This document shows positions 52,252-59,844 of a DNA stretch of 64,000 bases, piece after piece (within the stretch, counting starts at the first letter, position 1; every line of letters begins with the position of its first letter). The stretch lies in assembly GCA_964244955.1 (NCBI GenBank), contig CAXTKQ010000003.1:25856-89855 (forward strand), written 5' to 3'. Origin of the DNA: Mucilaginibacter_A sp964244955. GTDB lineage: Bacteria > Bacteroidota > Bacteroidia > Sphingobacteriales > Sphingobacteriaceae. The notes under the pieces were generated by a model. The model saw nothing but the letters and a program-made list of their open reading frames with translations. It was not told where the DNA came from and made no database searches. The position numbers were made by a program, and so were the translations under genes.

Positions 52252-53051
52252 AAACCCGCGCCATAACCGGTTTCTTTTTTGTGCTGGTGATGCTGGCCGC
52301 GTTCTTTTTCGGGCCATATGTTTTTGTGGGTTTCTTCTCGCTGCTGGCCTTACTTTCGCTGTTTGAGTTTTATGGATTGATTAAAACTACCGGCATTTAT
52401 CCGCAGCAAATTTTAGGCTTAATGCTCGGTTTGGTTATTTGCGCGGCCGCTGCTTCTTTTTGGCTCGATGCTTCTTTTACCACCTATTTTTCAGTGTCCA
52501 TCGTTCCGATTGCCGTAAGCATTTTTTTTGCCGAATTGTACCGAAAATCAGAAAAACCCTTCCACCAAATTGCTTATACTTTTTTAGGCTTAATCTATAC
52601 GTTGCTGCCTTTTGTATTTTTTATGGCGATGGCTTTTGTGCAAAAAATTTTTAACCCGCATTTCTCGTTAGGCTTCATCCTTTTATTATGGACGAATGAT
52701 ACCTGCGCTTATTTGACGGGGAGAAAACTTGGTAAAACCAAATTGTTCGAACGCCATTCGCCCAAAAAAACCTGGGAAGGGTTTATCGGCGGTTTGGTTT
52801 TGACGGCTGTAATTGCTTCCGTCATCAGTCGTTATTTTCAAGAGGTTTCTTCGTTACATTGGATCATCATCGGCATCATCATTTCTGTTTTTGGCACAAT
52901 GAGCGACCTGGTAGAAAGTATGCTTAAAAGAAGCATCAACGTAAAAGATTCGGGCAATATTCTGCCCGGCCACGGTGGCTTGCTGGACCGTTTTGACGGA
53001 CTTTTAATGGCGGCTCCGCTGGTTTTTATTTACCTTTACCTTGTTTTGTAA
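52248..53051 (+). CDS. cdsA: Phosphatidate cytidylyltransferase
   Basis: 267 residues with about eight hydrophobic helices. The CDP-diglyceride synthetase signature is near the C-terminus: SVFGTMSDLVESMLKRSINVKDSGNILPGHGGLLDRFDGLL, preceded by WTNDTCAYLTGRKLGKTKLFERHSPKKTWEGFIGG. It makes CDP-diacylglycerol from phosphatidate and CTP at the inner membrane. It is followed after 21 bases by psd, the end of the same pathway branch. Two motif copies are in the frame (52466-52477 encoding ASF, 52925-52936 encoding KRS). Confidence 0.95.
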   Translation: MKTRAITGFFFVLVMLAAFFFGPYVFVGFFSLLALLSLFEFYGLIKTTGIYPQQILGLMLGLVICAAAASFWLDASFTTYFSVSIVPIAVSIFFAELYRKSEKPFHQIAYTFLGLIYTLLPFVFFMAMAFVQKIFNPHFSLGFILLLWTNDTCAYLTGRKLGKTKLFERHSPKKTWEGFIGGLVLTAVIASVISRYFQEVSSLHWIIIGIIISVFGTMSDLVESMLKRSINVKDSGNILPGHGGLLDRFDGLLMAAPLVFIYLYLVL

Positions 53052-53072
53052 TTTACTACGCTATTTTTACGC

Positions 53073-53738
53073 ATGACGATCCATAAAGAAGGCTACAATA
53101 CCATCGCATTAAGTATTCTGTTCATTTTCGTGCTGAATGCACTCGTTCAATTTTATTTTCCCGATGCAAATACTTTTCACTGGGTGATCTACATTTTCTC
53201 GGCCATTCTTTTCCTGGTGGTGCTGCAATTTTTCAGAAACCCAAAAATTGCAGTTACGCAAGATGAAAAACTGGTAGTTTGCCCGGCAGATGGCAAAGTG
53301 GTGGTCATCGAAGAAGCCCAGGAAACCGAATATTTAAAAGATAAACGCTTGCAGATTTCCATTTTCATGTCGCCCATAAATGTCCACGTAAACCGAAACC
53401 CGATTACGGGCGTAGTTAAATACTTTAAATATCACGCCGGAAAATATTTGGTGGCCTGGCATCCAAAATCATCGACCGAAAACGAACGGACGACAGTTGT
53501 GGTAGAAACGCATCAAGGCATTCCGATTTTATTTAGGCAGATTGCCGGCGCAATGGCCCGTCGGATTGTTTGGTACGTAAAAGAAGGCGACGAAGTAAAA
53601 CAAGGCGACCAATTTGGCTTTATCAAATTTGGTTCGCGGGTGGATGTTTTTTTACCGCTGGGAACCAAAGTGAACGTAAACTTAGGCGAAACCGTAAAAG
53701 GCGGACGGACGGTTTTGGCAGAATTGGTAACGGATTAA
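53073..53738 (+). CDS. psd: Phosphatidylserine decarboxylase proenzyme
   Basis: 221 residues, the short PSD type found in Bacteroidota. Two N-terminal helices (about 10-50) precede VCPADGKVVVIEEA, IFMSPINVHVNRNPITGVV, YHAGKYLVAWHPKSSTENER and the self-cleavage site FGS (Ser188), where cleavage would create the pyruvoyl group. It forms phosphatidylethanolamine. It is the last gene of the cdsA row; the usual pssA is not adjacent. Confidence 0.94.
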   Translation: MTIHKEGYNTIALSILFIFVLNALVQFYFPDANTFHWVIYIFSAILFLVVLQFFRNPKIAVTQDEKLVVCPADGKVVVIEEAQETEYLKDKRLQISIFMSPINVHVNRNPITGVVKYFKYHAGKYLVAWHPKSSTENERTTVVVETHQGIPILFRQIAGAMARRIVWYVKEGDEVKQGDQFGFIKFGSRVDVFLPLGTKVNVNLGETVKGGRTVLAELVTD

Positions 53739-53770
53739 TTTTATTCCGCTGTTATCCAACTGTCAGGTTC

Positions 53771-53886
53771 TGTCATTTCGACCGCAGGGAGAAATCTTCT
53801 TTCAGCAAGTTGATCTCTTCAATTTTATGTCGATAAAAGAAGCATGAATATTTTAAAGAAGATTTCTCCCTGAGGTCGAAATGACA
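53771..53886. repeat. TGTCATTTCGACC-type inverted repeat with 32 bp arms
   Basis: Left arm 53771-53802 starts TGTCATTTCGACCGCAGGG; right arm 53855-53886 is its complement with one mismatch. The 52-base loop contains a dispersed-motif copy (53834-53845). This looks like a small non-coding mobile or REP-like element of a family widespread in this phylum; a second, more decayed copy is at 40630-40723. It lies between convergent psd and rplS. Confidence 0.85.
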
Positions 53887-53917
53887 GAAAGGAAAAATCA
53901 ATTTCAAAATTTACCTT

Positions 53918-53959
53918 ATAAAAGAAGCCTTTCAGATTTTTCTGAAAGGCTTCTTTTAT
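53918..53959. terminator. Perfect 19 bp hairpin between psd and rplS
   Basis: ATAAAAGAAGCCTTTCAGA and its exact complement (53941-53959) enclose a TTTT loop. The arms begin and end with TAAAAGAAGC/GCTTCTTTTA, most of the dispersed-motif core. It is placed to end transcription of the rpsP-rimM-trmD-rplS operon and of psd. Confidence 0.85.
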
Positions 53960-53981
53960 CAACCAAATATCTTTAAAAAGC

Positions 53982-54329
53982 TTAAACTCTTTTAGATTTA
54001 ATACGGGCTGCTTTACCGGTTAATTCGCGCAGGTAAAACAATTTGGCACGGCGTACTTTACCGTGGCTGTTCACTTCTACTTTGTCAATGTTTGGCGAAT
54101 TAATCGGGAAAATCCTTTCCACACCAACACCATTTGAAACTTTACGAACGGTAAAGGTTTCGTGCGCGCCTGTACTGTTACGCTGAATCACAACACCTTG
54201 GTAAAGCTGGATACGCTCTTTGTTTCCTTCTCTGATTTTGTAATAAACACTAACGGTATCGCCAGCTTTAAAGGAAGGGAAGCTGCTTTTAACTATGTTT
54301 TGTTCTTCAACAAATTTTACTAAATCCAT
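53982..54329 (-). CDS. rplS: Ribosomal protein L19
   Basis: 115 residues, normal length: MDLVKFVEEQNI, FKAGDTVSVYYKIREGNKERIQLYQGVVIQRNSTGAHETFTVRKVSNGVGVERIFPINSPNIDKVEV, ending KLFYLRELTGKAARIKSKRV. It is the last gene of the rpsP-rimM-trmD-rplS group, 129 bases after trmD. That spacer holds a hairpin, CGATTTTTA-TGCCC-TAAAAATCG (about 54349-54371), which resembles the symmetrical part of the dispersed motif. Confidence 0.96.
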   Translation of the reverse strand: MDLVKFVEEQNIVKSSFPSFKAGDTVSVYYKIREGNKERIQLYQGVVIQRNSTGAHETFTVRKVSNGVGVERIFPINSPNIDKVEVNSHGKVRRAKLFYLRELTGKAARIKSKRV

Positions 54330-54431
54330 GATTTTAAGCTCTTAATAACGATTTTTATGCCCTAAAAATCGGATTGCAAGTATAGGAATTTAAAATTGAT
54401 TTAAAAAGGTTGATTTAAATTTTTCAACACT

Positions 54432-54459
54432 CCAATTTTTATCCACATAAAAACAGTAT
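54432..54459. repeat. Dispersed motif, full-length AC variant at the trmD stop
   Basis: CCAATTTTTA, TCCACA, TAAAAACAGTAT: a complete 28-base copy showing both halves of the site. Its last base is the first base of the trmD stop complement. Together with the hairpin at about 54349-54371 this is all that is visible in the 129-base trmD-rplS spacer. Confidence 0.8.
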
Positions 54460-55108
54460 TACGTAAGCAAATCTGGTCGGCGTTGTTTGGTTCTTTCCAA
54501 CGCTTGTTCGTGTCGCCATTTTTCTATCTCGCCGGCATTCCCGCTTAGCAAAACTGGCGGAACGGCTTGTCCGTTCCATTCTGCCGGCCGTGTGTACAAA
54601 GGCGCGTCCAATAGTCCATCCTGAAAAGAATCAGACAAGGCTGAAGTTTCATCAGAAAGCACGCCCGGAATTAATCGCACCACAGCATCTACCAAAACCG
54701 CTGCCGGTAATTCTCCGCCTGAAAGNNNNNNNNNNAAGTATCCCGAATGCGCTGATCAATCCCTTTATAATGCCCGCATAAAATCAGGATGCTTCTTTTA
54801 AGGGATAAATTATTGGCAATTTGCTGGTTCAGTGTTTCCCCGTCGGGCGACATAAAAATGATTTCATCGTATTCCCGCTCCGATTTTAAATGTTCGATGC
54901 AATTGGCAAAAGGCTCTACGCCCATCACCATGCCGCCGCCGCCGCCGTACGGATAATCGTCCACACTTTTTTGCTTGTTGGTTGCATAATCCCGCAAATT
55001 ATGGACGTAGATTTCGGCAATACCTTTTTTTTGCGCGCGTTGTAAAATGGAATGGGCAAATGGGCTTTCCAGTAACCCAGGCAAAACGGTGATGATATCA
55101 AAACGCAT
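54459..55108 (-). CDS. trmD: tRNA (guanine-N1)-methyltransferase, interrupted by an assembly gap
   Basis: Two parts in different frames flank a 10-N gap. The 5' part starts MRFDIITVLPGLLESPFAHS and holds YGGGGGMVMGVEP, EIIFMSPDGETLNQ, LILCGHYKGIDQRIRDT. The 3' part resumes with LSGGELPAAVLVDAVVRLIPGVLSDETS. In known TrmD proteins about 12 residues ending in SIGDYV lie between these, so roughly 35 bases are missing and the N run is a placeholder. TrmD methylates G37 of tRNAs; the gap falls in its trefoil knot, which binds AdoMet. I see no reason to think the gene is truly broken. Confidence 0.93.
54726..54735. other. Assembly gap of ten N
   Basis: Ten N in a row inside trmD. Frame and family comparison imply that the true distance is about 35 bases. 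Confidence 0.95.
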
Positions 55109-55212
55109 GGGGCAAAGGTAGGGTGTTGGGGCGAAAGGTGGAAAGGAGAAAGGTAAAAGGCGAAAACTGGCAAAAATTCGATCTTTGTTTATAAAAATCC
55201 TATTTTTGATTT

Positions 55213-55407
55213 ATGGGAACATTGATTGTACATCCTGATAATGAAGAACAATTAACCGCTGTTAAAGCTGTTTTAAATGCGCTGAAGGTTACTTTTGAGG
55301 AAGAAAGTCCTTATAATCCAGAATTTGTGGCTGAAATTATTCAAGCTGAGGAAGACATAAAAAACGGCAAAGGCGTAAAAATCCGGACTGAGGATTTATG
55401 GAAGTAA
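55213..55407 (+). CDS. Antitoxin of a YoeB-type toxin-antitoxin pair
   Basis: 64 residues: MGTLIVHPDNEEQLTAVKAVLNALKVTFEEES, ending IKNGKGVKIRTEDLWK. The position before a YoeB-type toxin, the 10-base overlap with it and the acidic helical sequence identify the role; antitoxins of this short DUF2683-like sort are frequent in Bacteroidota. A promoter-like TATTTTTG (55201-55208) ends four bases before the ATG, so the mRNA is nearly leaderless. AT-rich compared with the surrounding operon. Confidence 0.8.
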   Translation: MGTLIVHPDNEEQLTAVKAVLNALKVTFEEESPYNPEFVAEIIQAEEDIKNGKGVKIRTEDLWK

Positions 55408-55670
55408 TTTATTCTCCGAAGGCAATCCGAGATTTACAATATTGGAAAACATCTGGAAACAAAGCTGTTCAAAAGAAAATACAAGAACTAATTGATGCCA
55501 TACAGGAAAATCCTTACGAAGGAATTGGAAAGCCAGAACAACTAAGACACCAATTATACGGGAGATGGTCGAGAAGAATCAATCAGGAACATCGTATCAT
55601 TTACCGTGTTTCTGATCAAAATCAAATCTACATTTTAAATATTTTGTCTTTGAAGGGACACTACTTGTAG
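55398..55670 (+). CDS. yoeB: Txe/YoeB-family mRNA interferase toxin
   Basis: 90 residues. The signature is complete: YSPKAIRDLQYWKTSGNKAVQKKIQELIDAIQENPYEGIGKPEQLRHQLYGRWSRRINQEHRIIYRV, with the Glu, Arg and His needed for ribosome-dependent mRNA cleavage, and a C-terminal KGHYL as usual for this family. It overlaps the antitoxin by ten bases. The pair stands on the opposite strand inside the rpsP-rimM-trmD-rplS operon, 10 bases from the rimM stop. Confidence 0.93.
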   Translation: MEVIYSPKAIRDLQYWKTSGNKAVQKKIQELIDAIQENPYEGIGKPEQLRHQLYGRWSRRINQEHRIIYRVSDQNQIYILNILSLKGHYL

Positions 55671-55680
55671 AATGCAGCAT

Positions 55681-56208
55681 TTACTCCAGATAAACATCCA
55701 ACAAACCTTCCGGCAAATCCACCGTAACTACGCCTTTTACCACATCAATATTTTTAATAATGCTTTCATTAAGCGGAAAAAGCACTTCCTGGTTTTTGTA
55801 AGAAACGGTAGCAATAAACTGCTGCGGATATTCGTGGATTTCGATGATTTCGCCCAGTTCACCTTCGTTCTCATCTATTGCGATGAAGTTTAGCAGATTT
55901 TTTAAGCCAAACTCATTCTTCTTCTTTTTTGGTTTGTTTTTGTTGGATAAAAAGACATTCTTTTTCACCAGCAAAGCCGCTTTTTCAATGGTGTCCACAT
56001 CTTCTAACAAAACGTAAGCAATATTTTTTTGCGGAAGCTTAAAAAACGACACAAAATACGGAACCAGTTTTCCGCCCAGTTCAATAAATAAATTGGTAAA
56101 TTTTAGCTTTTCGGGTTCATCAAAAGCAACAAAAACCTGCAGTTCGCCTTTTAAACCACGCGTTTTGGTAACGGTTCCTATTTGGAAATGATCTTCTGTT
56201 GACATCAA
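55681..56208 (-). CDS. rimM: 16S rRNA processing protein RimM
   Basis: 175 residues, normal length: FQIGTVTKTRGLKGELQVF at the N-terminus (RimM domain), LLEDVDTIEKAALLVKKNVFLS, then a PRC-barrel part, GELGEIIEIHEYPQQFIATV and EVLFPLNESIIKNIDVVKGVVTVDLPEGLLDVY. It assists 30S head assembly and binds S19. It lies 81 bases after rpsP; the spacing to trmD is enlarged by the toxin-antitoxin insertion. Confidence 0.95.
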   Translation of the reverse strand: MMSTEDHFQIGTVTKTRGLKGELQVFVAFDEPEKLKFTNLFIELGGKLVPYFVSFFKLPQKNIAYVLLEDVDTIEKAALLVKKNVFLSNKNKPKKKKNEFGLKNLLNFIAIDENEGELGEIIEIHEYPQQFIATVSYKNQEVLFPLNESIIKNIDVVKGVVTVDLPEGLLDVYLE

Positions 56209-56289
56209 TAAAAAGGTGCTAAAACAAGTATAGCGAAGCGCTTCTGTTGCAAGAAGCTGCTTCGCTATAAATTTGATTTATATTTTTAA

Positions 56290-56802
56290 TTACTCAGCCG
56301 GAGTTTCGGTTGCTTCATCGGCAGCAACAGGTTCTGGTGCCGGTGGTGTGTTTTTAGCAGTGATTGCTGCGGCACGATTAGCATTTTTCTTAGCTTCTGC
56401 AGCCAAAGCAGCTTTACGCGCTTCGTTTTTTGCAGAACCTAAATCTGTTTTTTTGCCGCTAATTTTGTTTTCTTTTTGCTCGGCCCATTCTGCAAATTTT
56501 GCATCGGCCTGTTCTGCCGTTAAGGCACCTTTTTTAACGCCGCCTTGCAAGTGTTTTTTGTACATTACGCCTTTGTAGGCCAAAATTGCACGGCAGGTAT
56601 CGGTTGGCTGGGCGCCAGTGTTTACCCATTCCAGCGTTTTATCAAAATTGATGTTGATGGTTGCCGGGTTGGTGTTTGGGTTGTAAGAACCTAAACGCTC
56701 GATGAAGCGGCCATCACGTGGTGCGCGCTCATCGGCTACTACAATGTAATAAAAAGCTTTGCCTTTTTTACCGTGTCTTTGTAATCTGATTTTTGTTGCC
56801 AT
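56290..56802 (-). CDS. rpsP: Ribosomal protein S16 with long Ala/Lys-rich tail
   Basis: 170 residues from MATKIRLQRHGKKGKAFYYIVVADERAPRDGRFIERLGSYNPN; 80 open codons further up lack similarity and are not used. The S16 core ends near residue 85; the rest is a tail rich in Ala, Lys and Glu (ARKAALAAEAKKNANRAAAITAKN) ending in an acidic Pro/Glu stretch. Such extensions are typical of Bacteroidota S16. It is the first gene of the operon. Confidence 0.95.
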   Translation of the reverse strand: MATKIRLQRHGKKGKAFYYIVVADERAPRDGRFIERLGSYNPNTNPATININFDKTLEWVNTGAQPTDTCRAILAYKGVMYKKHLQGGVKKGALTAEQADAKFAEWAEQKENKISGKKTDLGSAKNEARKAALAAEAKKNANRAAAITAKNTPPAPEPVAADEATETPAE

Positions 56803-56894
56803 TTTTTGTTTTATGTATCCAACATATCCCCCGGAACTTTTTGTTGCGGGGCTGCAAAAGTAGGAAAATATATTGATTACATAAAAACATGTGC

Positions 56895-56906
56895 TAAAAA
56901 CAGCAT
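56895..56906. repeat. Dispersed motif, AC variant, upstream of rpsP
   Basis: TAAAAACAGCAT preceded by TAAAAACATGTGC, in the 171-base divergent gap between rpsP and the deoxyribonucleotidase gene. The gap should hold both promoters, but I see no convincing match to TAnnTTTG. Confidence 0.65.
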
Positions 56907-56973
56907 AATTAAACTTGATTTGTATTAATGCTGATTTATTTTTTTTCAATTTGCAGAAAACGCCAACAATATA

Positions 56974-57504
56974 ATGATAGAAAAACAACGCATTGCCATT
57001 GATATGGACGAAGTTATGGCAGATGTAATTGCCAAGTTTCAATATTTATATAAACGAGACCACCCGAACGAGGTTTTACAGGAACTGAAAGACGGCCAGG
57101 AATTTTACCACATTTTGCCCGAACCTATTGCCGGCGATTTTAGGAAACACATTTACGAAAAAGGTTTTTTCCGGGATTTGGAAGTGATTAAAGACAGCCA
57201 GCGCGTGGTGAAAGAATTAGACCAGAAGTACGATGTTTTTATCGTTTCTGCCGCAATGGAATTTCGGAACTCGCTGGAAGATAAACTGGACTGGCTGGCC
57301 GATCATTTTCCGTTCATCCCCTGGCAGCGCACTATTTTTTGCGGCCTAAAAATAGTAAATGTTGATGTGATGATTGATGACCGCAGCCGTAATTTTACCG
57401 CTTTTGATGGCCGGCCGCTGCTGTTTACTTCTCCGCACAATAAACTGATAACGGAGTTTGAACGCGTAAATACCTGGGAAGAAGTGGCCGCCAAACTATT
57501 ATAA
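56974..57504 (+). CDS. 5'(3')-deoxyribonucleotidase-like HAD hydrolase
   Basis: 176 residues. HAD motif I is IDMDEVMAD (D-x-D, residues 9-11), motif II VSAAM near 93 and motif IV DVMIDDRSRNF near 130, the pattern of the NT5C family. These enzymes remove phosphate from deoxyribonucleoside monophosphates and control dNTP pools. Lone gene, convergent with pfkA. Its stop codon lies inside the 56 bp palindrome. Confidence 0.85.
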   Translation: MIEKQRIAIDMDEVMADVIAKFQYLYKRDHPNEVLQELKDGQEFYHILPEPIAGDFRKHIYEKGFFRDLEVIKDSQRVVKELDQKYDVFIVSAAMEFRNSLEDKLDWLADHFPFIPWQRTIFCGLKIVNVDVMIDDRSRNFTAFDGRPLLFTSPHNKLITEFERVNTWEEVAAKLL

Positions 57505-57554
57505 ATTTTAGGTGGTAAAAGAAGCATGCTTCTTTTACCACCTAAAATTTATAA
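57499..57554. terminator. Perfect 56 bp palindrome built from two motif copies
   Basis: The two halves are exact complements without any loop. The centre is TAAAAGAAGCATGCTTCTTTTA (57516-57537), two cores fused at a shared AT. The flanks GGTGG/CCACC and TTATAAATTTTA/TAAAATTTATAA complete it. The stop codons of the convergent deoxyribonucleotidase (57502-57504) and pfkA (57549-57551) are both within it, placed symmetrically. It can act as a terminator in both directions. Confidence 0.9.
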
Positions 57555-58532
57555 AGACAGGATTTCTACGATCTTTAAAAAATTGGGGTTGATAACCGTG
57601 TTGTGTTTAACGGTCTGAGAAAAATCAGTACTGGTAATTGTATTGTGTATCAAGCCAAACATTTCGTTGCGGTGGCCGTCCAGCAAACCTTCTACCGCGG
57701 CAACGCCAACACGACTGGCCAAAACCCGGTCCATACAACTTGGGCTGCCGCCACGCTGGATATGGCCCAAAATAGAAACCCGTGTATCATAATTCGGGTA
57801 TTTTTCTTTGATCTGGTCGCCAATTTTAAATGCGCCGCCTTCTTCTTCGCCTTCGGCTACGATAATAATTTTTGATGCTTTGTGCCTTCTGTCGCGCTCC
57901 AAACGCGAATAAATTGCTTCAATGTCGGTTGTCGTTCCCGGTATCAAAATCGCTTCTGCACCGGTTGCAATGCCTGTCCGCAGCGCGATCAAACCACCAT
58001 CGCGGCCCATTACTTCTACAATAAACAAGCGGTCGTGGGATTCTGCCGTGTCCCGAATCCTATCTACGGCATTGATAACGGTATTGATCGCGGTATCATA
58101 ACCAATGGTAAAATCTGTTCCAAACAAATCATTATCAATAGTTGCAGGCATGCCTACAATCGGAATATTAAATTCTTGCCCAAATATTTTTGCTGCAGCG
58201 AATGTTCCGTCTCCGCCAATGGCAACCAGGGCATCAACTTTGTTTTTTTGCAGTTGCTGGTAAGCCAATTTTCTGCCTTCTATCGTTCTGAACTGTTCGC
58301 TTCGGGCTGTTTTCAAAATCGTTCCGCCTCGTTGTACAATATTGGCGACCGAACGGCGGTCCATGATAAACATATCGCCGTTGATCATGCCTTCGTAACC
58401 CCGGCGGATACCGGTAACCTGGATGTTGTAATATAAAGCCGTGCGCACAACGGCGCGGATAGCGGCATTCATTCCCGGCGAATCACCGCCTGAAGTAAAT
58501 ACGCCAATATTTTCTATAGATGTAGTACTCAT
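57549..58532 (-). CDS. pfkA: ATP-dependent 6-phosphofructokinase
   Basis: 327 residues, normal length. FTSGGDSPGMNAAIRAVVR (12-30) binds ATP; IGGDGTFAAAKIFG near 102-115 has the Mg and ATP contacts; MPATIDNDLFGTDFTIGYDTAIN near 128 contains the catalytic Asp; RDTAESHDRLFIVEVMGRDGG and LGHIQRGGSPSCMDRVLASR are substrate and effector blocks. GGDGT rather than GGDDS points to ATP as phosphate donor. It catalyses the committed step of glycolysis. Confidence 0.96.
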   Translation of the reverse strand: MSTTSIENIGVFTSGGDSPGMNAAIRAVVRTALYYNIQVTGIRRGYEGMINGDMFIMDRRSVANIVQRGGTILKTARSEQFRTIEGRKLAYQQLQKNKVDALVAIGGDGTFAAAKIFGQEFNIPIVGMPATIDNDLFGTDFTIGYDTAINTVINAVDRIRDTAESHDRLFIVEVMGRDGGLIALRTGIATGAEAILIPGTTTDIEAIYSRLERDRRHKASKIIIVAEGEEEGGAFKIGDQIKEKYPNYDTRVSILGHIQRGGSPSCMDRVLASRVGVAAVEGLLDGHRNEMFGLIHNTITSTDFSQTVKHNTVINPNFLKIVEILSL

Positions 58533-58571
58533 AATAAAATCAATTATTGAGTTAAATAAGTTGCCGATAAA

Positions 58572-59018
58572 CTATTTAACCGGGATGCTAAAGTCAATAT
58601 CTTCTGGCGGCAGGCATTGTTTATCGTTGCAAACCATGTATTCAACTTTGCCTTTGATGTTGGCCTGGTCTTTTTTCAGTTTTATTTTTTGCTGAAAGAT
58701 AACCGACTTTTCAAAATATAAAACATTCATTTTAAAAACCTGCTCCATTTTGGTAACCGGTTTTGGTTCTGCCAATGCTCCGTTTAAAGCATAATCTTTT
58801 GAAGGTGTAAAATCAATTGTCGTTTTTACCGGGCCGCCTTCTTTTTGCTGGGTCGAGTAAATGTGCCAGCCGTTATCAATGGTTGCCTTAATCAAAAGTA
58901 CAGCTTCGGTTTTATTAATTTTTTTTGCCGCATATGACCATTTTACCGGCTGCAAAATTTGAGCAGACAAGCCAAAACTTAAAAAAGATACGGCTAAAAG
59001 AAGCATTAGTTTTTTCAT
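58572..59018 (-). CDS. DsbD N-terminal-domain-like periplasmic protein
   Basis: 148 residues with a signal peptide ending GLSAQ (19). The Ig-like DsbD-alpha pattern is visible: WSYAAKKINKTEAVLLIKATIDNGWHIYSTQ and the cysteine segment VEYMVCNDKQCLPPEDIDFSI, where the two Cys form the thiol pair of DsbD. The membrane and thioredoxin domains of full DsbD are absent, so it may work with a separate partner. A motif copy encodes part of the signal peptide (58995-59006). It follows birA after seven bases. Confidence 0.85.
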   Translation of the reverse strand: MKKLMLLLAVSFLSFGLSAQILQPVKWSYAAKKINKTEAVLLIKATIDNGWHIYSTQQKEGGPVKTTIDFTPSKDYALNGALAEPKPVTKMEQVFKMNVLYFEKSVIFQQKIKLKKDQANIKGKVEYMVCNDKQCLPPEDIDFSIPVK

Positions 59019-59025
59019 GATGTTT

Positions 59026-59829
59026 TTAATTAAAAATAAATTTGATTTGTTTCAAATCAAAAAATACAGTTTCGTTTTCTTTTTTGACACCCAGCAGACC
59101 AGATGGGCTTACGGCACAAATTTCTCCTTTAAATATTTCGTCTTTGGTTTGAAACTTTAATTCCTGCCCAAAACCGTACAAGTTGTCCAAATATTCCTGT
59201 TTAATTTCTTCTGATTTCCCGGCCTTCAACTTTAAATAATAAAACTCGATGCTGGCGCAAATCTGCAACAATACTTCTTTTATGGCATAATTTTCTGAAA
59301 GTATTTGTTTAACGGAAACAGGATTTGGCAGATGGGCAGGAAAATTTTCTTGGTTAATGTTGATCCCGATGCCAACAACAGCACTTTTAATGGCATTACC
59401 GGCAATGCTGTTTTCGATCAGTATACCGCCCAATTTTTTTTGTCCGTGGTAAATGTCGTTCGGCCATTTTAAGCAGGTTTGGTTTCCCAAAATTTGCTGC
59501 AAAGGTTTTATCACACCCAAACCAACGGCAGCAATTAAATTAAACGAATTTTGAGGCGGTAAAAACAGCGGGTATAAAAGCAAACTGAAGGTTAAATTTT
59601 TCCCGGCTTCGCTGTGCCAGCCGTTTTGCTGCTGGCCTTTTCCCGCCGTTTGATGTTCTGCCATAATGACTGTTCCTTCGGGCAATGGCTTAGAATTTGC
59701 AACCAATTGTTTCAGCAGGTCATTGGTAGAAGTTATCTCCTTATATGTCAGAATATTTTGTCCAACAAATGCACCCGAAATTGTGTTATTTTGCAAAGTA
59801 GAATAAAACGTGTGTAAATTCGTTTTCAA
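59026..59829 (-). CDS. birA: Biotin--[acetyl-CoA-carboxylase] ligase
   Basis: 267 residues, catalytic and C-terminal domains only; no N-terminal DNA-binding domain, so it cannot be a BirA-type repressor. EHQTAGKGQQQNGWHSEAGKNLTFSLLL contains the biotin and AMP loop (GRGRxG-equivalent GKGQQQ), followed by CLKWPNDIYHGQKKLGGILIENS and GIGININQ. It attaches biotin to carboxylase subunits. Divergent from rsfS; the starts are only 15 bases apart, so the promoters must overlap. Confidence 0.93.
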   Translation of the reverse strand: MKTNLHTFYSTLQNNTISGAFVGQNILTYKEITSTNDLLKQLVANSKPLPEGTVIMAEHQTAGKGQQQNGWHSEAGKNLTFSLLLYPLFLPPQNSFNLIAAVGLGVIKPLQQILGNQTCLKWPNDIYHGQKKLGGILIENSIAGNAIKSAVVGIGININQENFPAHLPNPVSVKQILSENYAIKEVLLQICASIEFYYLKLKAGKSEEIKQEYLDNLYGFGQELKFQTKDEIFKGEICAVSPSGLLGVKKENETVFFDLKQIKFIFN

Positions 59830-59844
59830 AACTAAGTGTTTTTA

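Noticed and set aside
54459..55108. trmD as a true pseudogene
   Set aside because: The break coincides exactly with ten N, and both halves are otherwise intact and conserved.
56803..57042. 80-codon N-terminal extension of S16
   Set aside because: Low-complexity hydrophobic sequence overlapping the divergent gene; S16 proteins begin at MATKIRLQRHG.
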